Assembly: GCF_000012965.1 (NCBI RefSeq)
Contig: NC_007575.1
Location: 1,178,001 to 1,242,000 of the forward strand
Origin: Sulfurimonas denitrificans DSM 1251
Lineage (GTDB): Bacteria; Campylobacterota; Campylobacteria; Campylobacterales; Sulfurimonadaceae
Length of the DNA stretch: 64,000 bases
Direction of reading: 5' to 3'
The translations under genes were made by a program, and so were the position numbers. Shown one piece after another: positions 32,904-43,068 of this stretch; position 1 is the first letter of the stretch; each line of letters begins with the position of its first letter. The notes below the pieces were generated by a model, which did no database searches, had not been told where the DNA came from, and saw only the letters and a list, made by a program, of their open reading frames with translations.

Positions 32904-33821
32904 TTAAAATTGCGGTTGAAGAAATGGAATAACTTGTTTCTTACGACTAAGAACTCCATCTAGCCATGCTTGATTATCTTGAAGCTTAATCTTAAATGCA
33001 GCTTCTACTTTACTTATATCATCACTAAGTGCTAAAAGCTGTGAGCCCTCTTTCATGATGTCTGTTAAGAGAATAAGTATCGTATGAAGTCCATCCTCTT
33101 CTTTCATAAGTTTCATATCAGCAAAAAGCTCGCCAACTCTACTCTCTAAAACTGAAATATCAACCATCTCAAGTTGCCCAACTCCAACTCTAGTTCCGTT
33201 CATATCAAAAGCTTTATAGTCTCTTGTGTTTAAATTTCTAGCACTAGCGCCATCAACTGCAGATTTTGCTATAAACATCTCCATAGCCAAAGCTTTATAA
33301 TCATCAATCCCGCAAATAGCAGATAACTCTTTTACAGCTTTTGTATCTGCTTTTGTACATGTAGGAGATTTGAAAATAACTGTATCACTTAAAATTGCGC
33401 ACATCATCATCCCTGCTATCTCTTTTGGGATTTCAACTTTATGATAATCATACATCTCTTTTACTATAGTGTTTGAGCATCCTATTGGACGAATCCAGCA
33501 CTCTAGAGGTGTATCGGTTGTAATGTCACCTAGCTTATGATGATCTACTATTCCCAAAATAGTCGCCTCTTTTATATCGTGAGGAGCTTGAGCGAGATCT
33601 GAGAAATCAACTAAATAAACGCTCTCACCAGCATAAGAAGTTTTAAGTTCAGGTGCTTTTATTCCAAATTTCTTAAGTATAAACTCACTCTCTGGAGAGA
33701 TTTTACCTTGTCTTGTTGCTATACAATCTTCACCAAGCTTGTTTTTCAAATACGCTAAAGAGATTGCTCCAACAATTGAGTCAGAGTCTGGGTTTGTATG
33801 ACCAAAAATATATGTTGACAT
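32904..33821 (-). CDS. ppaC: Manganese-dependent inorganic pyrophosphatase
   Basis: This family II (DHH/DHHA2) pyrophosphatase hydrolyses PPi in the cytoplasm. The metal-binding motifs IFGHTNPDSDSI, VYLVDFSD and GIVDHHKLGDI (DHH) are complete. The C-terminal DHHA2 domain has the SRKKQVIPFL substrate-binding end. The 305-residue length is standard for the non-CBS form. It is monocistronic, with its own -10 box at 33849-33854. Confidence 0.95.
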   Translation of the reverse strand: MSTYIFGHTNPDSDSIVGAISLAYLKNKLGEDCIATRQGKISPESEFILKKFGIKAPELKTSYAGESVYLVDFSDLAQAPHDIKEATILGIVDHHKLGDITTDTPLECWIRPIGCSNTIVKEMYDYHKVEIPKEIAGMMMCAILSDTVIFKSPTCTKADTKAVKELSAICGIDDYKALAMEMFIAKSAVDGASARNLNTRDYKAFDMNGTRVGVGQLEMVDISVLESRVGELFADMKLMKEEDGLHTILILLTDIMKEGSQLLALSDDISKVEAAFKIKLQDNQAWLDGVLSRKKQVIPFLQPQF

Positions 33822-33848
33822 AATTAATAACCTTTAATTTTTTATGCA

Positions 33849-33854
33849 ATTATA
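33849..33854 (-). promoter_or_regulatory. Candidate -10 box for ppaC
   Basis: TATAAT on the - strand, 27 bases upstream of the ATG, in the divergent ppaC-cls intergenic region. Confidence 0.5.
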
Positions 33855-33924
33855 CTAATATTTTTTTAGATTTTAATTTCTATTATTTAACTTACTTATT
33901 AAAATAATTTTAATTTAAAATAAC

Positions 33925-33932
33925 TACATGTA
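33925..33932. repeat. Intergenic copy of the iterated palindrome TACATGTA
   Basis: This is the second intergenic copy of TACATGTA, in the ppaC-cls divergent region about 23 bases upstream of the cls -10 box. That position is close to a -35 element, so a regulatory effect on cls is possible. Confidence 0.45.
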
Positions 33933-33954
33933 AAGATATTGTATCTATGAGTGC

Positions 33955-33960
33955 TATAAT
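33955..33960 (+). promoter_or_regulatory. Candidate -10 box for cls, only 6 bases before the ATG
   Basis: TATAAT within GAGTGCTATAATCTC. Only six bases separate it from the cls ATG, so transcription should start at or next to the A of the start codon, and no ribosome site is visible. That implies a leaderless transcript if this box is used. Confidence 0.5.
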
Positions 33961-33966
33961 CTCTTT

Positions 33967-35292
33967 ATGAAACAAGAAATTATTTTATACCATAGCTTTG
34001 TAGTTCTTGGCTCTTTACTTATATTTATAGTGCTTCTTCACATGTTGTACCGCAGACGCAACCCCAGCGCAATTATCGCTTGGATTCTCTCTATAATCGT
34101 TATACCTTATATCGCTATGCCGCTATATTTTATAATAGGGCTTAGAAAAAGAGAGAACAGATATAAAAAAAGCCCTATTTTACTAGAAAATCAAGATTTC
34201 AGCTCTCCTTTGGCAAATAAAAATTTTAAACTCTATACAGAATCAACTGAGGCATATAGAGTGCTCTTAGAGTGCATAAAAGAGGCAAAGAGTTCAATAT
34301 ATATCAGCACCTATATATTTGAATACGATGCGACTACAAAAGAGATTATGAAAGCTCTTATATCTCGTGCTAAAGATGGTGTAGAGATAAAAGTTCTTGC
34401 AGATTCTCTCGGCTCTATTTTCCTATATATTACGCAGTATAGGCTCAAAGAGCTAAGAGATGCTGGAGTGAGATTTGAATTTTTTATGCCTATATTTAAA
34501 ATGCCTCTACGAAATTATATAAATCTTAGAAACCATAGAAAAATATATCTCTTTGATAGCAAAATAGCTCTAAATAGCGGAGGAAATCTCTCAGATAATT
34601 ATCTCGGCGCAGAGTATTCTAAAGAGAGATGGAGAGACCTTCTGTTTTTGGTTGAGGGAGAGTCCGTAAAAGAGTATTTTGAACTTTTTGCTTCTGATTG
34701 GTTTTATGCTTCGAGAGAAAAGTTACAACCCGCAAAAGAGCAACATGAGAGTGGCGATTTTTTGCTACATGTAGTCCCATCTGGTCCAGATACGCAAAGA
34801 GATGTTTTTTATGAGATGCTTCTCTCCAATATCTACGAGGCAAAAAAAAGCATCTCCATAATTACTCCCTACTTCATACCAAATAGCTCTCTTATGGAAG
34901 CACTAATTATCGCTAAACATAAAGGTGTAGATATAGCTCTAATAACGCCAAAAGAGGCAAACCACACTATCATAAATCTAGCTAGAGGCTCATATATAAG
35001 AGAGCTTGAAGAAAATGGAATCAAAATATATCTACATGTAGGAGCGATGCTTCATGCAAAAGCAATTATTTTTGATAATAAGTGTGTTGTTTTGGGAAGT
35101 GCAAATTTTGACAATAGAAGTCTTTTCTTAAACTATGAAGTGGCTACTTTTGTCTATAACGATAAAGCCATAAAAGAGATACATAGTTGGAGTAAAAAAC
35201 TTATGAAAGAGTCCACTATTGGGGCTAGTGATGTATCAACCCTAAGAAGAATATTTGAAAATTTTATGCGAATTTTTGCTCCACAGCTTTAG
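33967..35292 (+). CDS. cls: Cardiolipin synthase
   Basis: This phospholipase-D-family enzyme makes cardiolipin from phosphatidylglycerol at the inner membrane. Two N-terminal membrane helices (residues ~8-26 and ~37-57) precede two HKD motifs: NHRKIYLFDSK with GGNLSD, and HAKAIIFDNK with GSANFDNRS. The 441 residues are close to the usual ~480. The start lacks a ribosome site and may be leaderless. The next gene begins 12 bases after the stop. Confidence 0.92.
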   Translation: MKQEIILYHSFVVLGSLLIFIVLLHMLYRRRNPSAIIAWILSIIVIPYIAMPLYFIIGLRKRENRYKKSPILLENQDFSSPLANKNFKLYTESTEAYRVLLECIKEAKSSIYISTYIFEYDATTKEIMKALISRAKDGVEIKVLADSLGSIFLYITQYRLKELRDAGVRFEFFMPIFKMPLRNYINLRNHRKIYLFDSKIALNSGGNLSDNYLGAEYSKERWRDLLFLVEGESVKEYFELFASDWFYASREKLQPAKEQHESGDFLLHVVPSGPDTQRDVFYEMLLSNIYEAKKSISIITPYFIPNSSLMEALIIAKHKGVDIALITPKEANHTIINLARGSYIRELEENGIKIYLHVGAMLHAKAIIFDNKCVVLGSANFDNRSLFLNYEVATFVYNDKAIKEIHSWSKKLMKESTIGASDVSTLRRIFENFMRIFAPQL

Positions 35293-35304
35293 AGGAAAAA
35301 AGAG

Positions 35305-36036
35305 ATGTTTAAACCAAAAAGTATTATAAAATCGCTTAAACATCAAGAGTTGGATTTGAGTCAAGAGTTTAATCTGCTTTGTTGGAATGTTGCAAAACTC
35401 ACACTAAAGAGTTCATACAAAGAGTTTGTAGATTCACTTATACATGAGCATAAGTTAGATATTTTACTGCTTCAAGAGGTTAAAAAACATCTCTCACATG
35501 AGATTGAACTTCAAGACTACTCTTATGTACTCTCGCCAAATATAGAGACAAAGAAGCATATATTTGGAGTTCTTAGCGCTTTTAAAACCTCATGTCACAG
35601 CGAGCGCTCTCTTCTTAGCAAAAAACAGGAACTGCGCTATGCAACCCATAAAACTTCTCTTATAACTTATCACAAAATCTCAAACGAGCAGACTCTTCTT
35701 ATTGCAAATCTACATGCTATAAATTTTGTAAAAAGCAGCGACTTTAAACATGAACTAGATGAGCTACATGTAGGCATAAAAAACCATCAAGGAGCTATGA
35801 TAGTTGCAGGTGACTTTAATACATGGAGTGCAAAAAGAGTCTCATATTTAAGGGAATTTAGTAGCTCGCTAGAGCTAAAACAGGTTGATTTTAAAAATGA
35901 AAAAGATATAAAGAGAGTTTTTTCAAACACACTTGATTATATCTTTTACAGAGGTGTTGAGCTTGTAAGCTCAATCGTAGTGGATAGCAAAAAAATTTCA
36001 GATCACAACCCAATTATTGCAAAGTTTAAACTCTAA
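35305..36036 (+). CDS. Endonuclease/exonuclease/phosphatase-fold protein
   Basis: This 243-residue protein has the EEP (DNase I/exonuclease III) fold motifs: LLCWNVAK, ILLLQEVKK (metal-binding Glu), AGDFNTW (Asp, Asn) and ISDHNPI (catalytic His). No signal peptide is present, so it probably acts in the cytoplasm. The substrate (DNA, RNA or a phosphoester) cannot be decided. It is probably co-transcribed with cls, and its stop overlaps that of the convergent nitroreductase gene. Confidence 0.83.
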   Translation: MFKPKSIIKSLKHQELDLSQEFNLLCWNVAKLTLKSSYKEFVDSLIHEHKLDILLLQEVKKHLSHEIELQDYSYVLSPNIETKKHIFGVLSAFKTSCHSERSLLSKKQELRYATHKTSLITYHKISNEQTLLIANLHAINFVKSSDFKHELDELHVGIKNHQGAMIVAGDFNTWSAKRVSYLREFSSSLELKQVDFKNEKDIKRVFSNTLDYIFYRGVELVSSIVVDSKKISDHNPIIAKFKL

Positions 36037-36662
36037 TCTATAAACTCTACAACTTCATCAAATAATAACCTTTGCTGAGTTGATTGAGGATTTACTCTGT
36101 AACCAAATGGAAGAACTAAGGCTATTTGATACTTACTAATATCAAGATTTAATAGATTTTGAAGATTTTCTCGCTCAAACCCTTCTATAGGGCAACTATC
36201 TATTTTTAGCGTTGCAGCACATGTCATCATATTTGCAGCAGCTATATATGCTTGTCTTGCACTCCAAAAATAGATATTATCATCACAAGATAAAGTATTT
36301 TCCAAATGTTTTGCATAAAGATTTACGTAAAAGTCAAATTTTTCTTGAAGCATCTCTCTTCTTTTAAATCTTTTTTGTACTACACCTGATTCTACTCTCA
36401 GGCTCTCAATTGCACTTAGGATTATGACTAAATGAGAGCATGAAGTTATCTGAGGCTGATCCCAACAATATGGTCTAATCCTTGCCTTTAGCTCCTCATT
36501 TGTTATAACTAAAAACTTCCACGGCTCCATACCAAAAGATGATGGCGACTTTCTACCAGCTTCTAAAATCTCTCTAATATCCACATCACTTATCTTTTTG
36601 TCTTCATCAAAAAGCTTACATGCATGCCTAAAATCCATCGCATCCATAAATATATTGTTCAT
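36033..36662 (-). CDS. Nitroreductase-family flavoprotein
   Basis: This 209-residue FMN-dependent NAD(P)H oxidoreductase of the NfsB/nitroreductase family shows DFRHACKLFDEDKKI, EAGRKSPSSFGMEPWKFLVI (FMN contacts) and a C-terminal region with ALVLPFGYR. Substrates in this family range from nitro-compounds to quinones and flavins. GAGG lies 7 bases before the ATG. It is divergent from the AEC permease gene. Confidence 0.85.
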   Translation of the reverse strand: MNNIFMDAMDFRHACKLFDEDKKISDVDIREILEAGRKSPSSFGMEPWKFLVITNEELKARIRPYCWDQPQITSCSHLVIILSAIESLRVESGVVQKRFKRREMLQEKFDFYVNLYAKHLENTLSCDDNIYFWSARQAYIAAANMMTCAATLKIDSCPIEGFERENLQNLLNLDISKYQIALVLPFGYRVNPQSTQQRLLFDEVVEFID

Positions 36663-36731
36663 CTTTTACCTCTCTTTATTTTATAAGATTATATACTTCC
36701 AAACCTAATAAACCAACTAATGGAGCTATGT

Positions 36732-37631
36732 ATGGATAATTTTGCACTTATATTTAGCGCTATCTTTATAGGCTATATAATTGGCAAAAAAGAGATATTT
36801 GCAGCAAACACACCACTTATCTTAAACCAGTTTATCCTCTATATCTCGGCTCCTGCACTCGTTTTGCTTAAAGTTCCACAACTCACTCTCTCACTTGAGG
36901 TTCTTATCCCAGTTTTTATCGCATGGGTTGTATTAATTACAAGTGCTATTGCTATTTTTTATCTATCAAAACTATTTAAATTTTCAAAAGAGGTAACTGG
37001 CTCTTTAATGCTTGTGGGAGTTCTTGGAAACACAACATATCTTGGAATTCCTATCATAGAAGCCTATTTTGGCACTGATGCACTTGGATATGTCTTGATG
37101 TATGATCAGCTAGGTACATTTATAGCCCTCTCTACTTATGGAACTTTTATCTCTGTTTATTACTCAAGTACGAGCAAGGTTGATAAGGGAGCACTTTTTA
37201 TAAAAATGCTCTCTTTTCCTCCTTTTATAGCTCTGCTACTTGCTTTTTTGTTAATGGGAATCTCTTTTCATCCAGTTATCTCGAGTGTTCTCTCATCTTT
37301 GGCGAGTACAATAGTTCCTCTGGCACTTGTAGCAGTTGGGCTTCAACTAAAGTTTAAACTCCCATCACATGAGCTAAAACCCTTTGGTGTGGCACTTGGT
37401 GTAAAACTACTCTTTGCTCCACTTGTTGCAATCTTGATTTGTGCTATCTTTGGCTGGGATTCTATGGCAGCAAAAGTCTCAATCATGGAGTCATCCATGG
37501 CACCTATGATAACAGCGGCCGCCATCGCTTCCATGGCTGGACTTGCCCCGCGTCTTAGCTCTGCAATTGTAGGATATGGGATTCTTATCTCTTTTGTGAG
37601 CACATGGATTGTTTATAATATAATTATTTAG
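36732..37631 (+). CDS. AEC-family transporter
   Basis: The 299-residue protein has about 10 membrane helices and the auxin-efflux-carrier family layout: FALIFSAIFIGYIIGKKEIF at the start, VLGNTTYLGIPIIEAYFG and a late EssMAP-like MESSMAPMITAAAIA. The family exports organic anions such as malate or malonate; the substrate is unknown. The second ATG (36732) is chosen, because GGAG lies 6 bases before it and overlaps the first ATG at 36720. Confidence 0.82.
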   Translation: MDNFALIFSAIFIGYIIGKKEIFAANTPLILNQFILYISAPALVLLKVPQLTLSLEVLIPVFIAWVVLITSAIAIFYLSKLFKFSKEVTGSLMLVGVLGNTTYLGIPIIEAYFGTDALGYVLMYDQLGTFIALSTYGTFISVYYSSTSKVDKGALFIKMLSFPPFIALLLAFLLMGISFHPVISSVLSSLASTIVPLALVAVGLQLKFKLPSHELKPFGVALGVKLLFAPLVAILICAIFGWDSMAAKVSIMESSMAPMITAAAIASMAGLAPRLSSAIVGYGILISFVSTWIVYNIII

Positions 37632-37641
37632 GAGAAACTAT

Positions 37642-38088
37642 ATGCTCTGTTATTGTAAAAGCAAAAAAGAGTTTAGTGAGTGCTGTGAACCATATCTAAT
37701 TGGAGAGAAAAAAGTTTCATCTCCCCTTGAGCTCATGAGAAGCAGATATAGCGCTTATGTTTTAGGCGATGGACATTACATAGTAAATAGTGCAGCAAAA
37801 GAGGCTCGTTATGAAGACGATATAGCTCTAATTGAAGAGTATGCTAGAAGTGTAAAATGGTTAGGACTTGAGATAGTAAAAGCTCAAAAAGATATAGTTG
37901 AATTTAAAGCTTACTATGAAGATAACAATGGAGTACATGTACAACATGAAAGAAGTAACTTTATCTTTGAAGATGATACATGGCTATATAAAGACGGCAA
38001 ACTATTTAACTCCAAAATAGAGCGAAACATCCTCTGTCCTTGCCAAAGTGGTAAAAAGTACAAAAAGTGTTGTCAAAAAACTTCTTAA
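37642..38088 (+). CDS. YchJ-like protein with two SEC-C zinc motifs
   Basis: The 148-residue protein has a SEC-C-type cysteine motif at each end ([13 protein letters not shown] and [13 protein letters not shown]) around a YchJ middle domain ([17 protein letters not shown] ... WLGLEIVKA). SEC-C motifs bind zinc and often occur on proteins contacting the translocase or other partners; YchJ function is not established. It is 10 bases downstream of the AEC gene and convergent with mnmH (4-base overlap). Confidence 0.85.
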
Positions 38089-39179
38089 ATATCAGAGAGT
38101 CTCTCTATATAATTTTGAACTTCTTGTGCATCTCCACGAAAAGCCACCATATGTGAGCGTTTTTGTATCTGATAATCATACATAGGGTCATAATACTCCT
38201 CCAAGAGGAACTTAGCCCACTCTTTGTATCCATCATACGAACCGCTTTTTTTTTGCTCATCTAGTGCGCTCTCAAATATAGCGGTTACTTTTGTGTATTT
38301 TTCATTTCCCAAGCGTCTTACTATTCTCTTCATTGCGTTTTGTATGCTCTGACTCCACTCTTCAAGTACAAAATCAAAACCAGCCTCTAAATAAGCCTCT
38401 TGTGCTTGAACTACATACTCATTAAGTGTTATCTCAACTCTCTTATCTATTTGAGTCTCAAGAATGATAAGAGGCGCATTAATAGCTGTAGAGATAAGAT
38501 TCTCTGGCATAAAAGCATTGCCTATATGTTTTCCCTCATCCTCAAAAACAAGAGTTTTAAACCCATCCTCTATTTTTTGAATCAACTCATAAGCCAAATT
38601 ATTTTCAAAATCTATTTGCATTGGTTGAGCGTTTAATTTGCTGCCAAAAGATGAGCCTCTGTGGTTTGCTAAACCTTCAAGATCGATTGAATTTTTCATC
38701 TTCTCAAGTACTATTGTCTTGCCTGAACCTGTTCTTCCACCTAGTATTATGGGTTTAAAGTGCTGGGTCGATTCACTTAACTTATTTATGAGATAAGTTC
38801 TAAATGCTTTATATCCGCCCTTTAGTCGCAGTATCTCTTTTCCTCTTACATGTAACCACTCTTGAGAAATTTTAGAGCGCTGTCCACCTCTAAAGCAGTA
38901 AAGCAGAGCATTCGGATTTGCATCCATAAACGCTATCCAAGCCTTTATGCGCTCCTCTTTTATATCTCCACTAACCATGCTATGCCCTAGTTCTACGGCT
39001 TTTGCATTGCCTTCATTTTTATAGCATATTCCTATTTTATGACGCTCTTCATCATTCATTATAGGCAAATTTACAGCATTTAAAAATGCACCTTTTTTAA
39101 ACTCTACGGGAGCACGAACATCAAGAAGTGGGGTTTTGTTTAAGACAATTGATTTAAAATCATCAAACAAAAGAGTCAC
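38085..39179 (-). CDS. mnmH: tRNA 2-selenouridine synthase
   Basis: MnmH (SelU) replaces sulfur by selenium at the wobble 2-thiouridine of Lys, Glu and Gln tRNAs, using selenophosphate. The N-terminal rhodanese domain has the active-site loop [11 protein letters not shown], and a C-terminal P-loop domain has [15 protein letters not shown]. The length of 364 residues is normal. It overlaps selD by one base, so selenophosphate supply and use are coupled. Confidence 0.93.
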
Positions 39180-40210
39180 TATAAAACCTCTATCACATGT
39201 TTTCTTCGTGGAGTTGTCTCACCTATTGGCTCAAGATTTAATCCAAACTCTTTGGCACTCTTATAAAACTCATCTAAGCCGCTTTTTTTGACAAAAACTA
39301 AAAGCCCACCTGATGTTTGTGCGTCACAAAGTATCTCTCTTTGTCTATCGCTTATTTGAGAGATTTTATGACCATAACTCATAAAGTTTTTACGAGAGCC
39401 ACCAGGAATACAACCTTGAGCTCTATATTTTTCAACATTTTGAAGAAGTGGAACTTTTTCAAACCAGATATTTGCACTTATGCCACTAGCTTCACAAACC
39501 TCACTCAAATGCCCCAAAAGACCAAACCCTGTAACATCTGTCATAGTTAAAACACTATCTAGTGTGGCAAAAATAGCTCCTGCTCTGTTTAATGTAGCCA
39601 TCGCTTCAATGGCTACATCAATATCGCCATCTTCTATCTTTTTTTGTTTTTGCGCTGTTGTAAGTATGCCAATTCCGATTGATTTTGTGATAAATATATA
39701 GCAATCATCTGTTGCAGAGCTGTTTTTCATAAGGTTTTTATTATCAACTATTCCAGTTACTGCAAGCCCAAAAATTGGCTCTGGAGAGTCTATGGAGTGT
39801 CCTCCAGCAAGAGGAATACCAGCATCTTCACAAGCAGCACGACCACCATCAATCACCTGACGTGCCACCTCTGATGATAGCTTCTCTATCGGCCATCCAA
39901 AGATAGATATTGCCATGAGAGGCTTCCCGCCCATAGCGTAGATATCACTAAGCGCATTTGTAGCAGCAATCCGCCCAAAAGTAAAAGCATCATCCACAAT
40001 TGGCATAAAAAAATCCGTTGTAGAGAGAACTGATGTCCCATTACCCAAATCATAAGCCGCCGCATCATCTTTATGCTCATTTCCAACAAGAAGCTGGGGA
40101 TAGAGAGTGCTTGAAATATCTGTTTTTAGTATCTCATCAAGCAGCATTGGAGATATTTTACATCCACACCCTGCCCCGTGACTATACTCTGTAAGTTTTA
40201 TCTCTTCCAC
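39179..40210 (-). CDS. selD: Selenide, water dikinase (selenophosphate synthetase)
   Basis: SelD makes selenophosphate from selenide and ATP. The N-terminal active-site stretch is [14 protein letters not shown], with Cys at the catalytic position (no in-frame UGA selenocysteine) and the essential Lys. The AIR-synthase-like ATP site is present ([13 protein letters not shown]). The start codon is GTG, preceded by AAGGAAG. It overlaps mnmH downstream and follows uvrA by 23 bases. Confidence 0.95.
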
Positions 40211-40233
40211 TATCTTCCTTTTATTTTGTTGTT

Positions 40234-43062
40234 TTATTTATGAAGCAGAAGCTCTTTAGCTAAGTACTCGCCAGTATAACTTCCTGATTTTTTATGGTTT
40301 TTAGCAACCTCTTCAGGGTTACCCTCCGCTATAATCAAGCCGCCGCCGCTTCCGCCTTCTGGACCCATATCTATGATGTAATCAGCATTTTTTATCATAT
40401 CTAAGTTATGCTCTATTATTAAAACACTGTTTCCTAGCTCTACAAACTTGTGTAAAACTCCTGTAAGCCTATCAACATCTGCGAAATGAAGCCCAGTTGT
40501 TGGCTCATCAAGGATATATAGCGTTTTGCCTGTATCTTTACGGCTTAACTCTTTACTTAGCTTGATTCTTTGTGCTTCACCGCCTGAGAGTGTTACTGCA
40601 TTTTGTCCTAAAGTAATATAACCAAGACCTACATCAACTAAAGTTGAGAGGATTTGATTTAGTTTTGGTATCGCTTTAAAAAACTCATAAGCCTCTTCAA
40701 CACTCATATTTAAGACATCTGAGATATTTTTACCTTTGTAGTAAACCTCTAGCGTCTGCTGATTGTATCTTGTGCCATTACATGTATCGCACTTAACCAT
40801 AATATCTGGCAAGAAGTGCATCTCTATCTTATTTTCGCCCTCTCCTTGACACTTCTCACATCGTCCGCCTCGAACATTAAAACTAAATCTTGAGCTTGTA
40901 TATCCTCTGATTTGTGCCTCTTTTGTCTGCTCAAAAAGATTTCGTATCTCATCCATTAAACCAGTATAAGTTGCTGGATTTGAGCGTGGAGTTCGTCCTA
41001 TTGGGCTTTGATCAAGATATATTACTTTATCAACATGTTCAAGCCCATTTATCTCTACACCAGCTACTTTATTTACTTTTCTTGCATGATTTAAGAGCTC
41101 TCTTGCAGTTGGAAGGAGTGTTTGAAGCATAAGAGAACTCTTTCCGCTCCCACTTACTCCTGTTATGCAGACGAAATTATTTAGAGGTATTTTTACATTT
41201 AAATTATTGATATTATTTAATGTAACATTTTTTATCTCTATAAACTTATCTTGCGCTCTTCTATAAAAATACTCTATCTTTTTTCTGCCATAAAGATAAT
41301 CAGCCGTTAGTGTTTTAGCCTTTTTGAGCTTATCTAGTGTCCCTGCAAAAACAACCTCTCCACCAAATTTTCCTGCACCTGAACCAATATCTACTATAAA
41401 ATCAGCATTTTCAATAGTCTCTTTATCATGTTCAACAACAATTACGCTGTTTCCCTTCTCTTGAAGACTTCTAAGGGTGCGTATGAGCTTAAGAGTATCT
41501 CTCTCATGAAGCCCAATACTTGGCTCATCAAGGACATATAAAACACCAGTTAAACCGCTTCCTATTTGTGAAGCTATACGGATTCTTTGAGCTTCTCCGC
41601 CACTTATAGTTCTAGCATCACGCCCTAGAGTTATATAACCAAGCCCAACATCAAACAAAAAGTACAATCTCTCTCTTATCTCATTTAAAATAGGGGCAGA
41701 AACTTGTGCACTTTGATCTGTAAAATAGTTAAAATTACTCTTCTCTTTAAACCACTCATAGCTTTTAGAGATTGGCATATCTAAAATATCTGCAATTCCC
41801 TTACCAGCAACTCTAACAGAGAGGGATTCTCTTTTTAGTCTATGCGATGAGCAGACACTACACTTCTTCTCGCTCATATAGTCTGCCAACTCTTTTTCAT
41901 CTTTAAACATGTCGTATGCTATTTTTATGATTCCAGGCCAAACTCGCTTTACTTCATGTCCTTTCCAAAGAAAACTCGCTTCATCTATTCCACCATGTAA
42001 AATAGCTTTCTTCTGATACTCCTCTAGCTCTGAATATGGTATGGTTGTATCTATCTTGTTTTGAGCACAAAAACCTTTTAAGAAAGTAAAATAGTAGCCT
42101 TTGTTAAAGCCATAAATTATCTTAATGGCACCTTTTTCAACTGAAAGATCAATATCTATAATTTTATCTTGATCAAGTGCATAACGAAGCCCTAAACCAT
42201 CACACTCCTTACACGCACCCTTTGGAGAGTTAAAAGAGAAAGACAGCGGCTCTAAGGGCTCAAAGCTAACCTTACAATCAAAACATGCATTGTGTTCGCT
42301 ATAGTGCATATGTGAGCGTCCAAGTCCAAGCTCTTCATGATTTAGTATCTCTATTTCAAGCTCGCCATAGCTCTCCTTTAGAGCTTTTTCAACATCTGCC
42401 GCTATTCGTTCTTTATTTTGCTCATTTACTACAACTCTATCTATTACAACTTTTATAGTATGTTTTTTTGTTTTGCTTAACTCTATCTCTTCATCAAGCC
42501 TTACCATCACACCATCTATCATAGCACGAACATAACCTTTATGTACAAGAGATTCTAAAACATCAGCGTATGTACCCTTTTTCTCATTTACAATTGGAGC
42601 CAAGAGAACAAGCTTTGCACCTTGTGGGAGTTTTGCAACTTCACCTATGATATCTGAAGCACTCATTTGAGAAATCTCTTTGCCACAATTATGGCAGTGT
42701 TGAATACCTACACGGGCGTAAAGAAGCCTTAAGTAATCATATATCTCTGTGATTGTTCCAACTGTTGAGCGTGGATTTTTACTTGTAGTTTTCTGATCTA
42801 TTGCAATAGCTGGAGTAAGCCCTTCTATCTTGTCAACATCAGGTTTTCCAACTCTGTCTAAAAACTGTCTTGCATAAGATGATAAAGACTCCATGTAACG
42901 TCTTTGTCCCTCTGCATACAGTGTATCAAACGCTAAAGTCGATTTTCCGCTTCCACTAAGACCTGTAAAGACAACAAGCTGATTTTTTGGAATCTCTAAG
43001 GATATATTTTTTAAATTATTCTCTCTTGCACCAACTATTTTTATAACATCTCTATTTTTCAT
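40234..43062 (-). CDS. uvrA: Excinuclease ABC subunit A
   Basis: UvrA recognises DNA damage in nucleotide excision repair, as a dimer with UvrB. The 942 residues contain two ABC ATPase modules (GLSGSGKSTLAFD and GVSGSGKSSLM; signatures ISGGEAQRIRIA and LSGGEAQRIKL) and the zinc-finger cysteines (CHNC, CFDC, CKEC, CEKC, CDTC). It is 6 bases after the TSUP permease gene and 23 before selD. Confidence 0.97.
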   Translation of the reverse strand: MKNRDVIKIVGARENNLKNISLEIPKNQLVVFTGLSGSGKSTLAFDTLYAEGQRRYMESLSSYARQFLDRVGKPDVDKIEGLTPAIAIDQKTTSKNPRSTVGTITEIYDYLRLLYARVGIQHCHNCGKEISQMSASDIIGEVAKLPQGAKLVLLAPIVNEKKGTYADVLESLVHKGYVRAMIDGVMVRLDEEIELSKTKKHTIKVVIDRVVVNEQNKERIAADVEKALKESYGELEIEILNHEELGLGRSHMHYSEHNACFDCKVSFEPLEPLSFSFNSPKGACKECDGLGLRYALDQDKIIDIDLSVEKGAIKIIYGFNKGYYFTFLKGFCAQNKIDTTIPYSELEEYQKKAILHGGIDEASFLWKGHEVKRVWPGIIKIAYDMFKDEKELADYMSEKKCSVCSSHRLKRESLSVRVAGKGIADILDMPISKSYEWFKEKSNFNYFTDQSAQVSAPILNEIRERLYFLFDVGLGYITLGRDARTISGGEAQRIRIASQIGSGLTGVLYVLDEPSIGLHERDTLKLIRTLRSLQEKGNSVIVVEHDKETIENADFIVDIGSGAGKFGGEVVFAGTLDKLKKAKTLTADYLYGRKKIEYFYRRAQDKFIEIKNVTLNNINNLNVKIPLNNFVCITGVSGSGKSSLMLQTLLPTARELLNHARKVNKVAGVEINGLEHVDKVIYLDQSPIGRTPRSNPATYTGLMDEIRNLFEQTKEAQIRGYTSSRFSFNVRGGRCEKCQGEGENKIEMHFLPDIMVKCDTCNGTRYNQQTLEVYYKGKNISDVLNMSVEEAYEFFKAIPKLNQILSTLVDVGLGYITLGQNAVTLSGGEAQRIKLSKELSRKDTGKTLYILDEPTTGLHFADVDRLTGVLHKFVELGNSVLIIEHNLDMIKNADYIIDMGPEGGSGGGLIIAEGNPEEVAKNHKKSGSYTGEYLAKELLLHK

Positions 43063-43068
43063 ATATTA

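Noticed and set aside
36016-36055. Inverted AGTTTA/TAAACT between the EEP-fold and nitroreductase genes
   Set aside because: A 6-bp AT-only stem with a 12-base loop inside coding sequence is too weak to call a terminator.
39179-40210. Possible selenocysteine in SelD
   Set aside because: The active-site codons read Cys (GAGCGCK) with no in-frame UGA, so this is the Cys form.
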